DNA of 64,000 nucleotides. Source: an uncultured Bacilli bacterium. Its GTDB lineage: Bacteria; Bacillota_I; Bacilli_A; RF39; UBA660. The translations under genes were made by a program, and so were the position numbers. The first letter of the stretch is position 1. Each line of letters opens with the position of its first letter. Location: contig CAJTWC010000001.1 of assembly GCA_910580185.1 (NCBI GenBank), positions 124,001 through 188,000 on the forward strand, written 5' to 3'. This document shows, piece after piece, positions 8,033 to 17,550 of the stretch. Below the pieces are notes generated by a model that saw only the letters and a program-made list of their open reading frames with translations, was not told the origin of the DNA and did no database searches.

Positions 8033-8041
8033 ATTTTTAAG

Positions 8042-8130
8042 TGGTGCCCGAGGCCGGACTTGAACCGGCACGAGGTTTAACACTCGCAGGATTTTAAGTC
8101 CTGTGCGTCTACCAATTCCGCCACTCGGGC
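8042..8130 (-). tRNA. tRNA-Leu (TAA)
   Basis: An 89-nt class II tRNA with acceptor GCCCGAG/CTCGGGC, long variable arm, and anticodon TAA in loop CTTAAAA. CCA is encoded. Last of the six-tRNA cluster. Confidence 0.95.
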
Positions 8131-8131
8131 G

Positions 8132-8207
8132 TGGTGTCCTGTATGCGACTTGAACGCATGACCCTCTGATTAAAAGTCAGATGCTCTACCGACTGAGCTA
8201 ACAGGAC
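8132..8207 (-). tRNA. tRNA-Lys (TTT)
   Basis: A 76-nt tRNA with acceptor GTCCTGT/ACAGGAC and anticodon TTT in loop CTTTTAA. CCA is encoded. Confidence 0.95.
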
Positions 8208-8221
8208 ATACTACTAAAATT

Positions 8222-8297
8222 TGGTTGCCTCGGCAAGATTCGAACTTGCGCATGTCAGAGTCAAAGTCTGATGCCTTACCACTTGGCGACGAGGCAA
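8222..8297 (-). tRNA. tRNA-Gln (TTG)
   Basis: A 76-nt tRNA with acceptor TTGCCTC/GAGGCAA, typical of tRNA-Gln, and anticodon TTG in loop CTTTGAC. CCA is encoded. Confidence 0.95.
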
Positions 8298-8303
8298 TCT
8301 AAG

Positions 8304-8387
8304 TGGTGGGGAGAGGTGGATTCGAACCACCGAACCCTAAGGAACAGATTTACAGTCTGCCGCGTTTAGCCACTTCGCTATCTCCCC
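8304..8387 (-). tRNA. tRNA-Tyr (GTA)
   Basis: An 84-nt class II tRNA with acceptor GGGGAGA/TCTCCCC and anticodon GTA in loop CTGTAAA. CCA is encoded. Confidence 0.95.
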
Positions 8388-8391
8388 ATAG

Positions 8392-8467
<76 letters not shown>

Positions 8468-8475
8468 ATAATAAA

Positions 8476-8552
8476 TGGTGGACGCTATAGGACTCGAACC
8501 TATGACCCCCTGCTTGTAAGGCAGGTGCTCTAACCAACTGAGCTAAGCATCC
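8476..8552 (-). tRNA. tRNA-Val (TAC)
   Basis: A 77-nt tRNA with acceptor GGATGCT/AGCGTCC (one T:G pair) and anticodon TAC in loop CTTACAA. CCA is encoded. First in the cluster. Confidence 0.95.
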
Positions 8553-8581
8553 ATAAATTCACACACGTGAGAACGTATATA

Positions 8582-8610
8582 AATATATCAATATTTTTAA
8601 ATATTGTCAA
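8582..8610 (-). promoter_or_regulatory. Promoter of the six-tRNA cluster
   Basis: TTGACA (8605-8610) and TATATT (8582-8587) with a 17-nt spacer, 30 nt upstream of tRNA-Val. It lies close to the end of the S1-domain gene. Confidence 0.75.
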
Positions 8611-8617
8611 GTGAGTT

Positions 8618-8977
8618 TTACAAATTTTTGTTAATCTCTTCCATTTTTTCTTTTATCCAAGTCGGTAGAGCGGTTTTAAGTAAATAAAATCCAAAAACAG
8701 TTTCCTTTAATTTTCTTGTTTTATTTTTATACAAATCATCATTAACTTCTTTTGCGGACAATTTTAAATGTCCTTTTTCATTCGGCTCATCAATTATCAT
8801 TACGTTAATAACATCGCCAATTTCAACATAATCCGTTATATCTTTAACAAATCTATCAGTTAACTCAGATATATGAATTAACCCGCTATAATCATCATCA
8901 AGACTAGCAAACGCACCATAACTTTCAATTGCTGTTATTCTAGCTTTAACGATGTCCCCTTTCTTATATTCAGTCAT
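8618..8977 (-). CDS. S1-domain RNA-binding protein (YugI / general stress protein 13 type)
   Basis: A 119-residue protein whose first 75 residues form one S1 RNA-binding OB fold (GDIVKARITAIESYGAFASLDDDYSGLIHISEL, then VEIGDVINVMIIDE and LKLSAKEV). The C-terminal tail is basic and has no second domain. Single-S1 proteins of this size in Bacilli associate with ribosomes. The ATG at 8977 is chosen because AGAGGTG stands upstream; the longer frame to 9016 has no ribosome site. It is divergent from the NifU gene. Confidence 0.85.
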   Translation of the reverse strand: MTEYKKGDIVKARITAIESYGAFASLDDDYSGLIHISELTDRFVKDITDYVEIGDVINVMIIDEPNEKGHLKLSAKEVNDDLYKNKTRKLKETVFGFYLLKTALPTWIKEKMEEINKNL

Positions 8978-9035
8978 AAATACACCTCTATCAAGTTTAT
9001 TATAGCACAACAGCACTTACAAAACAAATTGATAC

Positions 9036-9065
9036 TTTACAATTTTAAAGTGTGTATTGTATAAT
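9036..9065 (+). promoter_or_regulatory. Promoter of the NifU-type gene
   Basis: TTTACA (9036-9041) and TATAAT (9060-9065) with an 18-nt spacer, 17 nt before the start codon. Confidence 0.65.
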
Positions 9066-9081
9066 TTATGTGGTGATTTAA

Positions 9082-9318
9082 ATGAATACAGAAGAAAAAA
9101 TCAAAGAGGTATTAAATAAAATAAGACCTTATCTTAACCATGATGGTGGAGACGTTGAATTTGACAGTTTTAAAGACGGCGTGTGCTATGTTAGATTGCA
9201 AGGCGCATGTGCTGGTTGCATGTTTGCAGATGTAACAATTAATAATACTGTGGAGGAAATTTTAACAGCGGAAGTTCCTGAGGTAATTAAGGTTAAAAAC
9301 ATTGAAGAAGTTAACTAA
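9082..9318 (+). CDS. NifU C-terminal-domain iron-sulfur protein
   Basis: A 78-residue stand-alone NifU C-terminal (Nfu) domain. It has the N-terminal helix EEKIKEVLNKIRPYL, the HDGGDVEF strand, and the cluster-binding pair C43-AG-C46 inside LQGACAGCMFADVT. Such proteins carry or assemble [4Fe-4S] clusters for transfer to target enzymes. It is one of the few plus-strand genes. Its stop overlaps the stop of the convergent kinase-like gene by four nt, and no separate terminator is seen. Confidence 0.92.
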   Translation: MNTEEKIKEVLNKIRPYLNHDGGDVEFDSFKDGVCYVRLQGACAGCMFADVTINNTVEEILTAEVPEVIKVKNIEEVN

Positions 9319-10238
9319 CTTCTTTTTATTAACCAATCGACTGCTGGTACGTAAGTATTATATAAACTAGATATATATAAATACGTATCTCTAAGGAAGA
9401 TTTCATATTCATTAGATTTTGCAGCTACTTTTTCAATTAGTTTTTCATCTAAATTATTATTCACTATATCGTCTTGCAAATCGAAAAAATATGACGGGTA
9501 TAAAAGCCTACCATAAAATAATAAAGCTTCTTTATAAGTGATGTAATTATTATTAAAAAATTCTCGTACTAAATAAAGTGCATTTTCGTTATTGAAAAAT
9601 GCATTTTTTATATACTCTGATGCATCTCTTACCCTAAAATCATATATTAAATCCATGGGATTATACAATGAAAATAAAGTACTATTATTTCTAATTCTTT
9701 TATGACTTATACATAAATATGCCTTATCATCGATGTTAATAGCGTTTTTTACATAAACAATGGCATTTTCAGCAAGACCTATATAATAATTGGCATAATT
9801 ACATAAACTTGGATATTTTTTTCCAATCTCATTTATTTGCATTTCAAAGTAGTCATTTTTAGTTTCCCACAAATTAGACCAATCATACCTAGCAATCTGC
9901 TTATCACATTCAATATTAATTGAATTATTATTTATACTGCATATATCTGATAATGTTATTTTAACGTTGGGATTAATATTTATTTCAAGTAATATATAAG
10001 GAATATTATTTATGCTTGTTAATATGTTATTTTCACTGTTAACAATAATTTTATGAACTAAAATATTCCTTCTTATCATTTCTAAATTTAGCTTATATAA
10101 TGAATTTGCATCACTTAGAGGTCTGTTAAATACTAATAATACATAATTATTACCTTCATATGTAAAACTATACTGATTATTTATATATGATATTTCTTTT
10201 GGATGAACTTTGTAATAATATGCAAGTATATTTTTCAT
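9315..10238 (-). CDS. Kinase-like protein related to spore-coat YutH/CotS
   Basis: A 307-residue protein from the ATG at 10238 (AGGAGGT upstream; the frame to 10295 adds a spurious hydrophobic stretch without a ribosome site). The layout suggests the phosphotransferase (APH/CotS) fold: an N-lobe with strands around YSFTYEGNNYVLLVF, then a C-lobe with DWSNLWETKNDYFEMQINEIGKKYP and YYIGLAENAIVYVKNA. The usual HGD catalytic motif is replaced by CISHKRIRNN, so it may be inactive as a kinase. It follows rny by one nt. The family call rests on pattern memory and is moderate. Confidence 0.5.
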   Translation of the reverse strand: MKNILAYYYKVHPKEISYINNQYSFTYEGNNYVLLVFNRPLSDANSLYKLNLEMIRRNILVHKIIVNSENNILTSINNIPYILLEININPNVKITLSDICSINNNSINIECDKQIARYDWSNLWETKNDYFEMQINEIGKKYPSLCNYANYYIGLAENAIVYVKNAINIDDKAYLCISHKRIRNNSTLFSLYNPMDLIYDFRVRDASEYIKNAFFNNENALYLVREFFNNNYITYKEALLFYGRLLYPSYFFDLQDDIVNNNLDEKLIEKVAAKSNEYEIFLRDTYLYISSLYNTYVPAVDWLIKRS

Positions 10239-10296
10239 AATAGACCTCCTGATAAATAATATGAAAATACTTATAATTATATGAAAAAAAAGCAAA

Positions 10297-11850
10297 TTAC
10301 TTTGCTTCTTCTGTTGCTCTTGTTTCTCTAATTACCGTTACTTTAACAGTACCAGGATATTGCATTTCTTTTTCTATTCTTTCTTTTATATCACGAGCGG
10401 TTTTATAACTTCCAATATCATCAACCTTTGTAGGTTCAACTATTACTCTAAGTTCTCTACCAGCTTGCATTGCATATGCCTTTTCAACTCCATCAAAATC
10501 CTTTGCTATGGTCTCTAATTGTTCTAACCTTTTAACGTAGTTTTCTAATGAATCATTTCTAGCTCCAGGTCTTGCAGCAGATAAACCATCAGCTATTGCA
10601 ACTAATATTGAAATAATATTATTAGGTGCTTTATCTCCATGATGCGATTCTATTGCATTAATTACAATGCTATCTTCTCCATATTTTTTAGCAAGTTCAG
10701 CACCTATCTGTATATGACTTCCTTCTGTTTCAAAGTCAATTGCTTTTCCAATATCATGAAGTAGGCCAGCACGTTTAGCAAGTGCAACGTTTTCTCCTAA
10801 TTCACCAGCCATAATACCAGCTAAATGGGCTACTTCTTTAGAATGTTGTAATGCATTTTGACCATAACTTGTTCTAAAGTTTAATTTACCAACTATGTTT
10901 ACAAGTTCTGGATCCATTTTTGTAATTTCCAAATCGAACATAGCTTCTTCACCATATTCTCTTATTTTTACATTTAATTCCTTGCAAGTTTTATCATATA
11001 ATTCTTCTATCCTTGATGGATGAATTCTTCCATCCTTGATTAAAGTCTCGATTGTTTGTTTTGCTATTTCTCTTCTTAAAGGATCAAAACTAGATAATAC
11101 TATTGCCTCTGGTGTATCATCAATTATTAAATCAACGCCTGTAACAGCTTCAATTGTTCTTATGTTTCTTCCTTCTCTACCAATTATTCTACCTTTCATA
11201 TCATCATTTGGTAGTGTTACAACTGATACAGTTTGTTCATTTGTGACATCTGATGAATATTTTTGCATTGACTCAACAAGTAAGTTCTTAGCCTTTTTAT
11301 CAACTTCAAGTTTTGCCTCAGCTTCCTTTTCTTTAATATAGGCAGAAATCTCAGCACTCATCTGGTTTTCTACTTTTTTCATTATTTCTTCTTTTGCTTT
11401 TGCTTTTGAAAATCCAGATATTTGTTCTAACTTTTCTATTTGTTCTTTAATTATTCCTTCAGCTTTTTCTTCTAATTTTTGAATATCTTTTTGTTTTTGT
11501 ATTATGCTAGCTTCTTTGTCATCTAACATTTTTTCACGATTTTGAAGTAATTCATCGCGCTTTTCAATTCCGTTTTCTCGTTTTAATAATCTTTCTTCAT
11601 CATCTTTTATTTCTTGTTTTTTTTCTTTTATCGCTTTATCAGTTTCAAGTTTTAACCTATAGGTTTCTTCTTTAGCTTCAAGTAAAGCATCTCTTTTAAC
11701 CTTATCAGCTTCTTTTTTTGCTTTTTCAATTATATTAGAAGCTTTATGTTCTTCACTTTTTTTCTTTAAAGATGTTATAACAAATGCGATTATTGCACCA
11801 ACAAATAATCCAACTATTAGAAGTAAAACCGAAACAAGTGTGTTTCCCAT
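10297..11850 (-). CDS. rny: Ribonuclease Y
   Basis: A membrane-anchored endoribonuclease that starts mRNA decay in Bacillota. It has 517 residues, normal length. The order is a transmembrane helix (about 5-27), a long Lys/Glu coiled coil (about 30-195), a KH domain with [20 protein letters not shown], then the HD domain with [17 protein letters not shown] and the catalytic [10 protein letters not shown]. The C-terminus ends in [15 protein letters not shown], as in other RNase Y. The upstream gene boundary is 119 nt from the carboxypeptidase. The kinase-like gene follows immediately. Confidence 0.97.
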   Translation of the reverse strand: MGNTLVSVLLLIVGLFVGAIIAFVITSLKKKSEEHKASNIIEKAKKEADKVKRDALLEAKEETYRLKLETDKAIKEKKQEIKDDEERLLKRENGIEKRDELLQNREKMLDDKEASIIQKQKDIQKLEEKAEGIIKEQIEKLEQISGFSKAKAKEEIMKKVENQMSAEISAYIKEKEAEAKLEVDKKAKNLLVESMQKYSSDVTNEQTVSVVTLPNDDMKGRIIGREGRNIRTIEAVTGVDLIIDDTPEAIVLSSFDPLRREIAKQTIETLIKDGRIHPSRIEELYDKTCKELNVKIREYGEEAMFDLEITKMDPELVNIVGKLNFRTSYGQNALQHSKEVAHLAGIMAGELGENVALAKRAGLLHDIGKAIDFETEGSHIQIGAELAKKYGEDSIVINAIESHHGDKAPNNIISILVAIADGLSAARPGARNDSLENYVKRLEQLETIAKDFDGVEKAYAMQAGRELRVIVEPTKVDDIGSYKTARDIKERIEKEMQYPGTVKVTVIRETRATEEAK

Positions 11851-11969
11851 CTTTTACCTCCGTTTTTTGTATAAACTTTTACTTATACAATTCTATTTTA
11901 TACGTTAAAAAGTTTATAGTCAAGGTATTAAGATTTTTATTTTTAATTTTTGACATGGTATTAAATCTT

Positions 11970-12983
11970 TTATCTTTTGCTTTTTACTTTAATATAAAGC
12001 TTTTCTTCATGTATAACTCTACTTCCTAACTTTACAATAGCTACGCCTATTTCTTCGTTGTTTTTATAAGTCTTTTTATCTTTTATTTTATATTCTACTA
12101 CAATCAAATCTTTTTCGTCTTTCGTAATTGGGTAAAAATAATCATCTAAGGCATATATGTTTTTATTTGATAAATTCATTTTGTTTTTATCAAATACTTT
12201 TTCCATACTATAATTGTTAAAACCATATTCATATAATTCTTTATGATTACTAAAGTCATTACCATCATTTAAAGTTACTACTATTAAGTTTAAATCATTT
12301 TTACTAGCAGAAGTAACTAGCGTTCTTCTAGCTTTTTTAGTAAATCCAGTTTTACCACCCGTTGTATATTTATATGTATAAAGTAGTTTGTTTTTGTTGG
12401 ACCACGAATATGTTTTATCATTAGTTTTGACAGTGTGTTTTTTACATCCAGTTATCATTCTAAATGTCTTATCGGAATTAGCGTAACGCATTAAAAGGGC
12501 CATATCATATGCAGTTGAATAATTTTCATTTTTTTCATCAAGTCCATGAGGATTTGCAAAAACAGTGTTTTTCATTCCTATTTTTTTTGCTTTCTTATTC
12601 ATCTTTTTAACGAAGGCTTCTTCTCCTCCTAGATAATCTGCTATCATAAGCGCTGCATCATTACCACTTTGCATCATAAGACCATATACCATGTCTTTTA
12701 ATTTCATTTTCTCCCCAATGCTTAAATATATATTAGAGCCATAAGCTTCGAGTACTTTATCAGTTACTTTAACTGTTTTATTCATTTTTCCTGATTCTAT
12801 TGCAAGTACTGCTGTCATTATTTTTGTGGTTGACGCAATTAACTTTTTTTTATTCATGTTTTTAGAAACTATTACCCTTTTTGTATCTTCTTCCATAAGT
12901 ACTGCCGCTTCTCCTAAACTATAAGCATTTATCTTTATTGGAATAATTAAAAGTAAAAATAATACCAAAAATATTTTTTTCAA
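11970..12983 (-). CDS. D-alanyl-D-alanine carboxypeptidase (PBP5/DacF type)
   Basis: A secreted serine peptidase of 337 residues that trims the terminal D-Ala of peptidoglycan stem peptides. A signal peptide covers residues 1-22. The three active-site motifs are S51-TTK54, S106-GN and K211-TG, and the NPHGLDEKNENYSTAYDMA stretch is typical. The C-terminal beta domain is present, but no clear amphipathic membrane anchor is seen. The htpG terminator lies just upstream, so this gene probably has its own promoter there. Confidence 0.93.
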   Translation of the reverse strand: MKKIFLVLFLLLIIPIKINAYSLGEAAVLMEEDTKRVIVSKNMNKKKLIASTTKIMTAVLAIESGKMNKTVKVTDKVLEAYGSNIYLSIGEKMKLKDMVYGLMMQSGNDAALMIADYLGGEEAFVKKMNKKAKKIGMKNTVFANPHGLDEKNENYSTAYDMALLMRYANSDKTFRMITGCKKHTVKTNDKTYSWSNKNKLLYTYKYTTGGKTGFTKKARRTLVTSASKNDLNLIVVTLNDGNDFSNHKELYEYGFNNYSMEKVFDKNKMNLSNKNIYALDDYFYPITKDEKDLIVVEYKIKDKKTYKNNEEIGVAIVKLGSRVIHEEKLYIKVKSKR

Positions 12984-13006
12984 TTATCTCACCTAAAACA
13001 TTGTAT

Positions 13007-13034
13007 GAAAAAAAGACTTTAAATATTAAAGCCT
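13007..13034 (-). terminator. Terminator of htpG
   Basis: A hairpin of AGGCTTTAA with TTAAAGTCT on the minus strand followed by seven T, starting 2 nt after the htpG stop. Confidence 0.75.
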
Positions 13035-13035
13035 T

Positions 13036-14895
13036 TTATTTTGATAGTAAATCACATACTAAATTACTTAACTCGGTTGGATTAGAAACAGGAAGTCCTT
13101 CTATTAATCTAGCTTCGTTATATAAAATCTTTGTATACTTCTTTAACGTTTCTTTATCATTTTCATATAAGTCTTTTATCTTATCTGCTATATCATGTGA
13201 TTCATTTATTTCAAGAACTAACTTAGCATCAATATGTTCATCAGTTGGCATAGCGTTTATTACTTTTTGCATTTCTACGGTTACTTCACCTTCACTAGTT
13301 AAACATATTGGATGGTTCTTTAACTTATTGGTATATCTTATTTGTGCCACCTCATTATCTAAGCATTCTTTCATGAAGTCAAACATTTCTTTTTCTTCTT
13401 CATTCTTTTTATTTAATTTTTCTTTTTCTTCGTCACTTGATAAATCAAAATCATTAGATGATACGTTAACGAACTTTTTATCTTCGTATTTATCCAACAT
13501 TTTAAGAACAAACTCATCAACGTAATCAGTTAAATATAATACTTCTTTTTCATTATCTTTTAAACTTTCAACTTGAGGTAACATATCTATTTTATCTATT
13601 GTTTCACCACAAGCGTAATAAATGGTATCTTCACCATCATTCATCCTTGATACGTATTCTTTTAAAGTAACGTTTTTCTTTTCCTTAGATGAATAAAATA
13701 TTATTAAATCTTTTAATTCATCTTTTTTAGCGCCATAATTATCATATACACCATATTTTATGTTTACTCCAAAAGTTTTAAAGAATGCTTCATAGTTTTC
13801 CCTATCATTTTCAAGCATACTTTGAAGTTCTTTTAATACTTTTTTCTCAATGTTTTTTGCAATTACTTTAAGTTGTCTGTTTTGTTGCAACATTTCTCTT
13901 GAGATATTAAGTGATAAATCAGGTGAATCTACAACTCCTTTTACGAAGTTTAGGTAATCTGGTAATAAATCTTCGCATTTTTCCATTATTAGAACTCCAT
14001 TTGAGTATAGTTCTAATCCCTTTTTATATTCTTTAGTATAAAAATCATAAGGAGGGTTTGCCGGAATAAATAAAAGTGCATCATAGCTAACAAGACCTTC
14101 TACGTTCGTATGAATCACCTTAAGAGGCTTAGTATAATCAAAGAATTTGTCTTGATAAAAACTATTATATTCTTCATCTTTTATTTTCTTTTTATTTTTC
14201 TTCCATAATGGAACCATGCTATTTATTGCATCAGTTTCTGTTACTTTTTTTGTTTCTTCATCTACCGTATCCATCTTTATAGGATATGTTACGTAATCAG
14301 AATATTTTTTTATTAATCCTTGAATTTTAAATTCTTCTAAGTAATCATCATAATTTTCTTCGTTTTCATTTTCCTTAATGTGTAAAGTAATTGTTGTACC
14401 TGTCATTTCTTTATCGCAAGAAGTTATTTCATAACCATCAGCTCCAGTAGATACCCATTTATATGCTTCACTACTACCTGCTTTTTTACTTTCTACGGTA
14501 ACTTTATCTGCTACCATAAAACTTGAATAAAAACCGACACCAAATTGCCCTATTATGTTAGTTTTATCTTTTTTATCTAATGCTTCTTTAAACGCAAGTG
14601 AACCACTTTTAGCAATGGTACCTAAGTTTTCTGAAAGTTCTTCTTTATCCATTCCGATACCGTTATCAGAAATAGTAAGTAGTCTTTTTTCTTTATCAAC
14701 ACTTAATTTTATACCTAATTTTTTCTTATCTACTTTTAATTTTCTATTAGTTAATGCTTCGTATGCTAATTTATCTAGCGCATCATTTGCATTAGAAATA
14801 AGTTCCCTTAAAAATATTTCCTTATTTGTATAAATTGAATTAATCATTAAATCCAATAACTTTTTTGATTCTGCCTTAAATTGTCTTTTAGACAT
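13036..14895 (-). CDS. htpG: Chaperone HtpG (Hsp90)
   Basis: A cytoplasmic ATP-dependent chaperone of 619 residues, normal for bacterial Hsp90. The N-terminal GHKL ATPase has REL(I)SNANDALDK, ISDNGIGM and GQFGVGFYSSFMVADKV. The middle domain has VEGLVSYDALLFIPANPP and the catalytic-loop NISREMLQQNRQ, and the C-terminal dimerisation domain ends at LSNLVCDLLSK. A near-consensus promoter overlapped by a CIRCE operator stands upstream, so HrcA should repress it until heat stress. In Bacillus subtilis htpG is not CIRCE-controlled, so regulation differs here. Confidence 0.97.
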   Translation of the reverse strand: MSKRQFKAESKKLLDLMINSIYTNKEIFLRELISNANDALDKLAYEALTNRKLKVDKKKLGIKLSVDKEKRLLTISDNGIGMDKEELSENLGTIAKSGSLAFKEALDKKDKTNIIGQFGVGFYSSFMVADKVTVESKKAGSSEAYKWVSTGADGYEITSCDKEMTGTTITLHIKENENEENYDDYLEEFKIQGLIKKYSDYVTYPIKMDTVDEETKKVTETDAINSMVPLWKKNKKKIKDEEYNSFYQDKFFDYTKPLKVIHTNVEGLVSYDALLFIPANPPYDFYTKEYKKGLELYSNGVLIMEKCEDLLPDYLNFVKGVVDSPDLSLNISREMLQQNRQLKVIAKNIEKKVLKELQSMLENDRENYEAFFKTFGVNIKYGVYDNYGAKKDELKDLIIFYSSKEKKNVTLKEYVSRMNDGEDTIYYACGETIDKIDMLPQVESLKDNEKEVLYLTDYVDEFVLKMLDKYEDKKFVNVSSNDFDLSSDEEKEKLNKKNEEEKEMFDFMKECLDNEVAQIRYTNKLKNHPICLTSEGEVTVEMQKVINAMPTDEHIDAKLVLEINESHDIADKIKDLYENDKETLKKYTKILYNEARLIEGLPVSNPTELSNLVCDLLSK

Positions 14896-14921
14896 ACCAT
14901 CATCTCCTATCTACATAAATA

Positions 14922-14964
14922 ATTATATTCCAATTAATTAGCACTGTCAACATTAGTGTGCTAA
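14922..14964 (-). promoter_or_regulatory. htpG promoter with CIRCE (HrcA) operator
   Basis: TTGACA (14945-14950) and TATAAT (14922-14927) are 17 nt apart. An inverted repeat TTAGCACTG - 9 nt - GTGTGCTAA lies at 14938-14964 and covers the -35 box. It differs from the CIRCE consensus half-sites (TTAGCACTC/GAGTGCTAA) by one base on the left and two on the right. Confidence 0.88.
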
Positions 14965-14972
14965 TTAATTAC

Positions 14973-15000
14973 AAAAAAATAAAGACACTAGGTCTTTATT
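14973..15000 (-). terminator. Terminator of the lipoprotein gene
   Basis: AAAGACC pairs with TGTCTTT on the minus strand (with one G:T pair) and is followed by a T-run. It overlaps the stop codon at 14999. Confidence 0.7.
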
Positions 15001-15547
15001 AGTATAAACCATGAAGTTTCATAATGTCATCCGAAGATAATTCTTCTACGGTCCATATTCCTGCGTTTTTTGTTAAAGATAAATCTATTTCATGAGTTGT
15101 TGTATCTGTTACGTCTTTCATCTTTTCTATTTTGTAATCCATGTATTTTTCTTCTGAGAAATTTCCTTCATCATTATTAAACTTTTCAGGATTGTTTTTT
15201 AATTCTTCTTCAGCTTCATTTATTGCACTACGATAGTTAAGCACTGTTATCTCAACAGTAACAGTTGCACTATCATCTTCTTCTTTTTTATCTTTTATAA
15301 CATATGCAAACTGATCATACTGTTTTTCCATTAATTCTTCATATTTTTCTTTTTGATCATCAGTTATATCTTCATTCATAATAGTATCTTTTAATTGTTC
15401 TATTACATTATCGTCTTTTGCTCTATACTTTTCGAAGAATGTTTCAACTGCTTCTTCAGTATTGTTATCATTAACAGCACAACTGCAGCCTGTAAATAAA
15501 AGCATTACGCATGCTACAACCAATAATTTTTTAATAACATTTTTCAT
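14999..15547 (-). CDS. Lipoprotein, small
   Basis: A 182-residue protein with a lipoprotein signal (Lys-rich start, hydrophobic run and lipobox LLFTGC, Cys20). The mature part is acidic. It has an early helix VETFFEKYRAKDDNVIEQLKDTI and beta segments (DSATVTVEITVLNYRSAI, THEIDLSLTKNAGIWTVEEL). This helix-then-sheet plan resembles the DUF4878/NTF2-like lipoproteins, a tentative assignment. It should be anchored on the outer face of the membrane. It has its own terminator and is separated from the htpG promoter. Confidence 0.8.
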   Translation of the reverse strand: MKNVIKKLLVVACVMLLFTGCSCAVNDNNTEEAVETFFEKYRAKDDNVIEQLKDTIMNEDITDDQKEKYEELMEKQYDQFAYVIKDKKEEDDSATVTVEITVLNYRSAINEAEEELKNNPEKFNNDEGNFSEEKYMDYKIEKMKDVTDTTTHEIDLSLTKNAGIWTVEELSSDDIMKLHGLY

Positions 15548-15596
15548 TTTTTATCCTCCTTCTACCATTAATTTGGCATAAAGGATTATTTTTATA

Positions 15597-16235
15597 CTAT
15601 CTTTTTGCTACTTTGATAAATGATTTAATCTTATTAATTACAAAAAAATTTCCTTCTTCTATTTGTTTTTTTAATAACATATAAGATTTTAAGTAATCCT
15701 CTTCTTTAATATCAAAACATTCATAATGCAAATAATTAATCTCATCAACATTTTTAGAATCATATATTTTATTTAAATATTTAAGTACTAAAAAAACTTC
15801 CTTATTCTCTTTTCTCGTCAATGATTTATTATGCTTGTTTTTACTAATAACATTATATTCTAAATCATAAATACTCATATCATTACTTTTTTTTATAATA
15901 TCATCAGCTTCATCAAATAATAATTTACTTTTTCCAATTACTAGACCTTCATCATTTAAGGCCACTGCCAAAACTGAATCATCATTACAAAGAAGACATG
16001 CATAATTCATTTTGTTAATAGTCCTACCACTAAATACTTCGGTTTGATCTTTAATAACGCTCATAAATTTTTTATCTACTAAAATATCATAATTCATAAA
16101 GTCTAAAAGTATTTTATCCTCTACTTTAAAAGCCATTATTTTTTTTATATGCTTTATATTATCATCTTTTTCCCATTCGTAAAATTCATATGGATTTTTT
16201 TTAAAATTAACTAAAATATCATAAACGTTTTTCAT
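15597..16235 (-). CDS. Conserved-looking cytoplasmic protein (possibly DUF3603/YjbA-like)
   Basis: A 212-residue soluble protein without signal or membrane segment. The N-terminus VYDILVNFKKNPYEFYEWEKDDNIKHIKKI and the LLDFMNYDILVDKKF segment recall a small Bacilli family of unknown function that I remember as DUF3603; I cannot confirm this. The C-half is helical (EVFLVLKYLNKIYDS, DYLKSYMLLKKQIEEG). The gene overlaps the small membrane protein upstream by 17 nt, so the two are translated together. Confidence 0.7.
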   Translation of the reverse strand: MKNVYDILVNFKKNPYEFYEWEKDDNIKHIKKIMAFKVEDKILLDFMNYDILVDKKFMSVIKDQTEVFSGRTINKMNYACLLCNDDSVLAVALNDEGLVIGKSKLLFDEADDIIKKSNDMSIYDLEYNVISKNKHNKSLTRKENKEVFLVLKYLNKIYDSKNVDEINYLHYECFDIKEEDYLKSYMLLKKQIEEGNFFVINKIKSFIKVAKR

Positions 16236-16440
16236 TTTTTCCTCCTATTTTAATTATGGAAATATTTATAAGTATAAAACCTACCAATAAATAATAAGTT
16301 TCAGGTAGCTTCAAAATATAACCTATATATTCTTTAAAATTATACCCAAAACTAAATAAGTTTATGTACAAAATAAGTGTCGAAAAACCAATTATCATAA
16401 GACCAAATCCACACAAAAATAAAAAAACTTTTACCAACAT
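16219..16440 (-). CDS. Small two-helix membrane protein
   Basis: A 73-residue protein with two predicted membrane helices (about 3-27 and 44-65) and a short basic tail. Its start has AGGAGAT upstream and its end overlaps the following gene by 17 nt. Function unknown; the overlap suggests a partner role with the downstream soluble protein. Confidence 0.7.
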   Translation of the reverse strand: MLVKVFLFLCGFGLMIIGFSTLILYINLFSFGYNFKEYIGYILKLPETYYLLVGFILINISIIKIGGKNEKRL

Positions 16441-16503
16441 TTTAAATCTCCTAATTAATTTTATTTATTTTATACAAGATTTAGTATATAAGATTAAATT
16501 AGG

Positions 16504-16532
16504 GGTTAAAAAAAAACAATCATTTTTTAACC
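16504..16532 (-). terminator. Hairpin after the 16.6 kb membrane-anchored gene
   Basis: GGTTAAAAAA and TTTTTTTAACC pair on the minus strand around a short loop, 45 nt downstream of the gene at 16577. The U-run is inside the stem, so its strength is uncertain. Confidence 0.4.
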
Positions 16533-16576
16533 AAATAATTTGATTTATAATGAAAGTTTTTATTCAATATTAAATT

Positions 16577-17488
16577 TTATTTAACTTTATTTATACTTTT
16601 ATAAATATAATTTCCATCTTCTTCTATAAGTATCATTTCATAAACCGGTATTTTATTTCTGTTCTTTATAAAGAATTGTTCTACATCACCACTTATTTCC
16701 CCATTTTCTGTTTCTGAAAGATTATTATCTATATCATCTGTATCTATTTCTTCAGAAAAATATACTTTTAATTTTCCATCAAAATCTGTGTCTATATAGA
16801 AGAAACTTGAAAAAATTATATGCATTTCGTTATTTAATATATATGCATCATATATATATTCTGTTTGCCCGTCCTCAACAGAACCACCTTGTTCGTTTCC
16901 TAATTGTACATAACCTTTCGGATTATTTAAATAAGTATATATTTCAAATTCTTGTGAATTATCTACTGCTTGAACTTCAGGTAATTTAGCATTTTCACCA
17001 AATAATTTCTTATATTGTTTTTCTAAATCACTATATGTATAAAATTTATTTTCATCAGCACAATAAACAGTCTCATACCCATCAATATATTTAATTAAAT
17101 AATTACCATTTTCATCTTTTGTTGAGTTAGAATTATAATACTTATTTATTTTTTCACATATATTATTTTCAGTGTTTGATTTAGTATTTTTAATAGCTAA
17201 AAGAACTTTATAATTTTGATTAAATTGTTGTGTTGTTAAAAAATAAATACTATCATCAATTGAATATTTCTTTAAAATATTTTTTGCTTCTTCGGTATTT
17301 ACTTTTTCTTTTTTTGCATCTTTAACTATTGCCGGTTTATTACTATCATTTGTTTTATAATTTTTTAAATAATACCCTGCAATCACTGCTAATGCTATAA
17401 CAATTATTAAACATATTCCTTTTAATATTCTTCTTATCATAATAGTTTTATTTGATGGTCTACCAACATCATTTTTTAATACTCCCAT
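16577..17488 (-). CDS. Single-pass membrane protein with extracellular domain
   Basis: A 303-residue protein of unknown family. The N-terminal cytoplasmic segment contains the basic GRPSNKTIMIRRILKG motif, then one transmembrane helix (about 22-40) and a long acidic outside part rich in Asn, Glu and Tyr (YSDLEKQYKKLFGENAKLP, EFEIYTYLNNPKGYVQLG). The ATG at 17488 is preferred over 17506 because GGGAG stands 8 nt before it. Its promoter has a run of eight G between the -35 and -10 boxes, so expression may switch on and off. Confidence 0.75.
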   Translation of the reverse strand: MGVLKNDVGRPSNKTIMIRRILKGICLIIVIALAVIAGYYLKNYKTNDSNKPAIVKDAKKEKVNTEEAKNILKKYSIDDSIYFLTTQQFNQNYKVLLAIKNTKSNTENNICEKINKYYNSNSTKDENGNYLIKYIDGYETVYCADENKFYTYSDLEKQYKKLFGENAKLPEVQAVDNSQEFEIYTYLNNPKGYVQLGNEQGGSVEDGQTEYIYDAYILNNEMHIIFSSFFYIDTDFDGKLKVYFSEEIDTDDIDNNLSETENGEISGDVEQFFIKNRNKIPVYEMILIEEDGNYIYKSINKVK

Positions 17489-17550
17489 TTTACTCTCCCT
17501 TTTCATTTTATTTGTAGATAACTAATATTTTATAGCTACCTTCTATGTTG

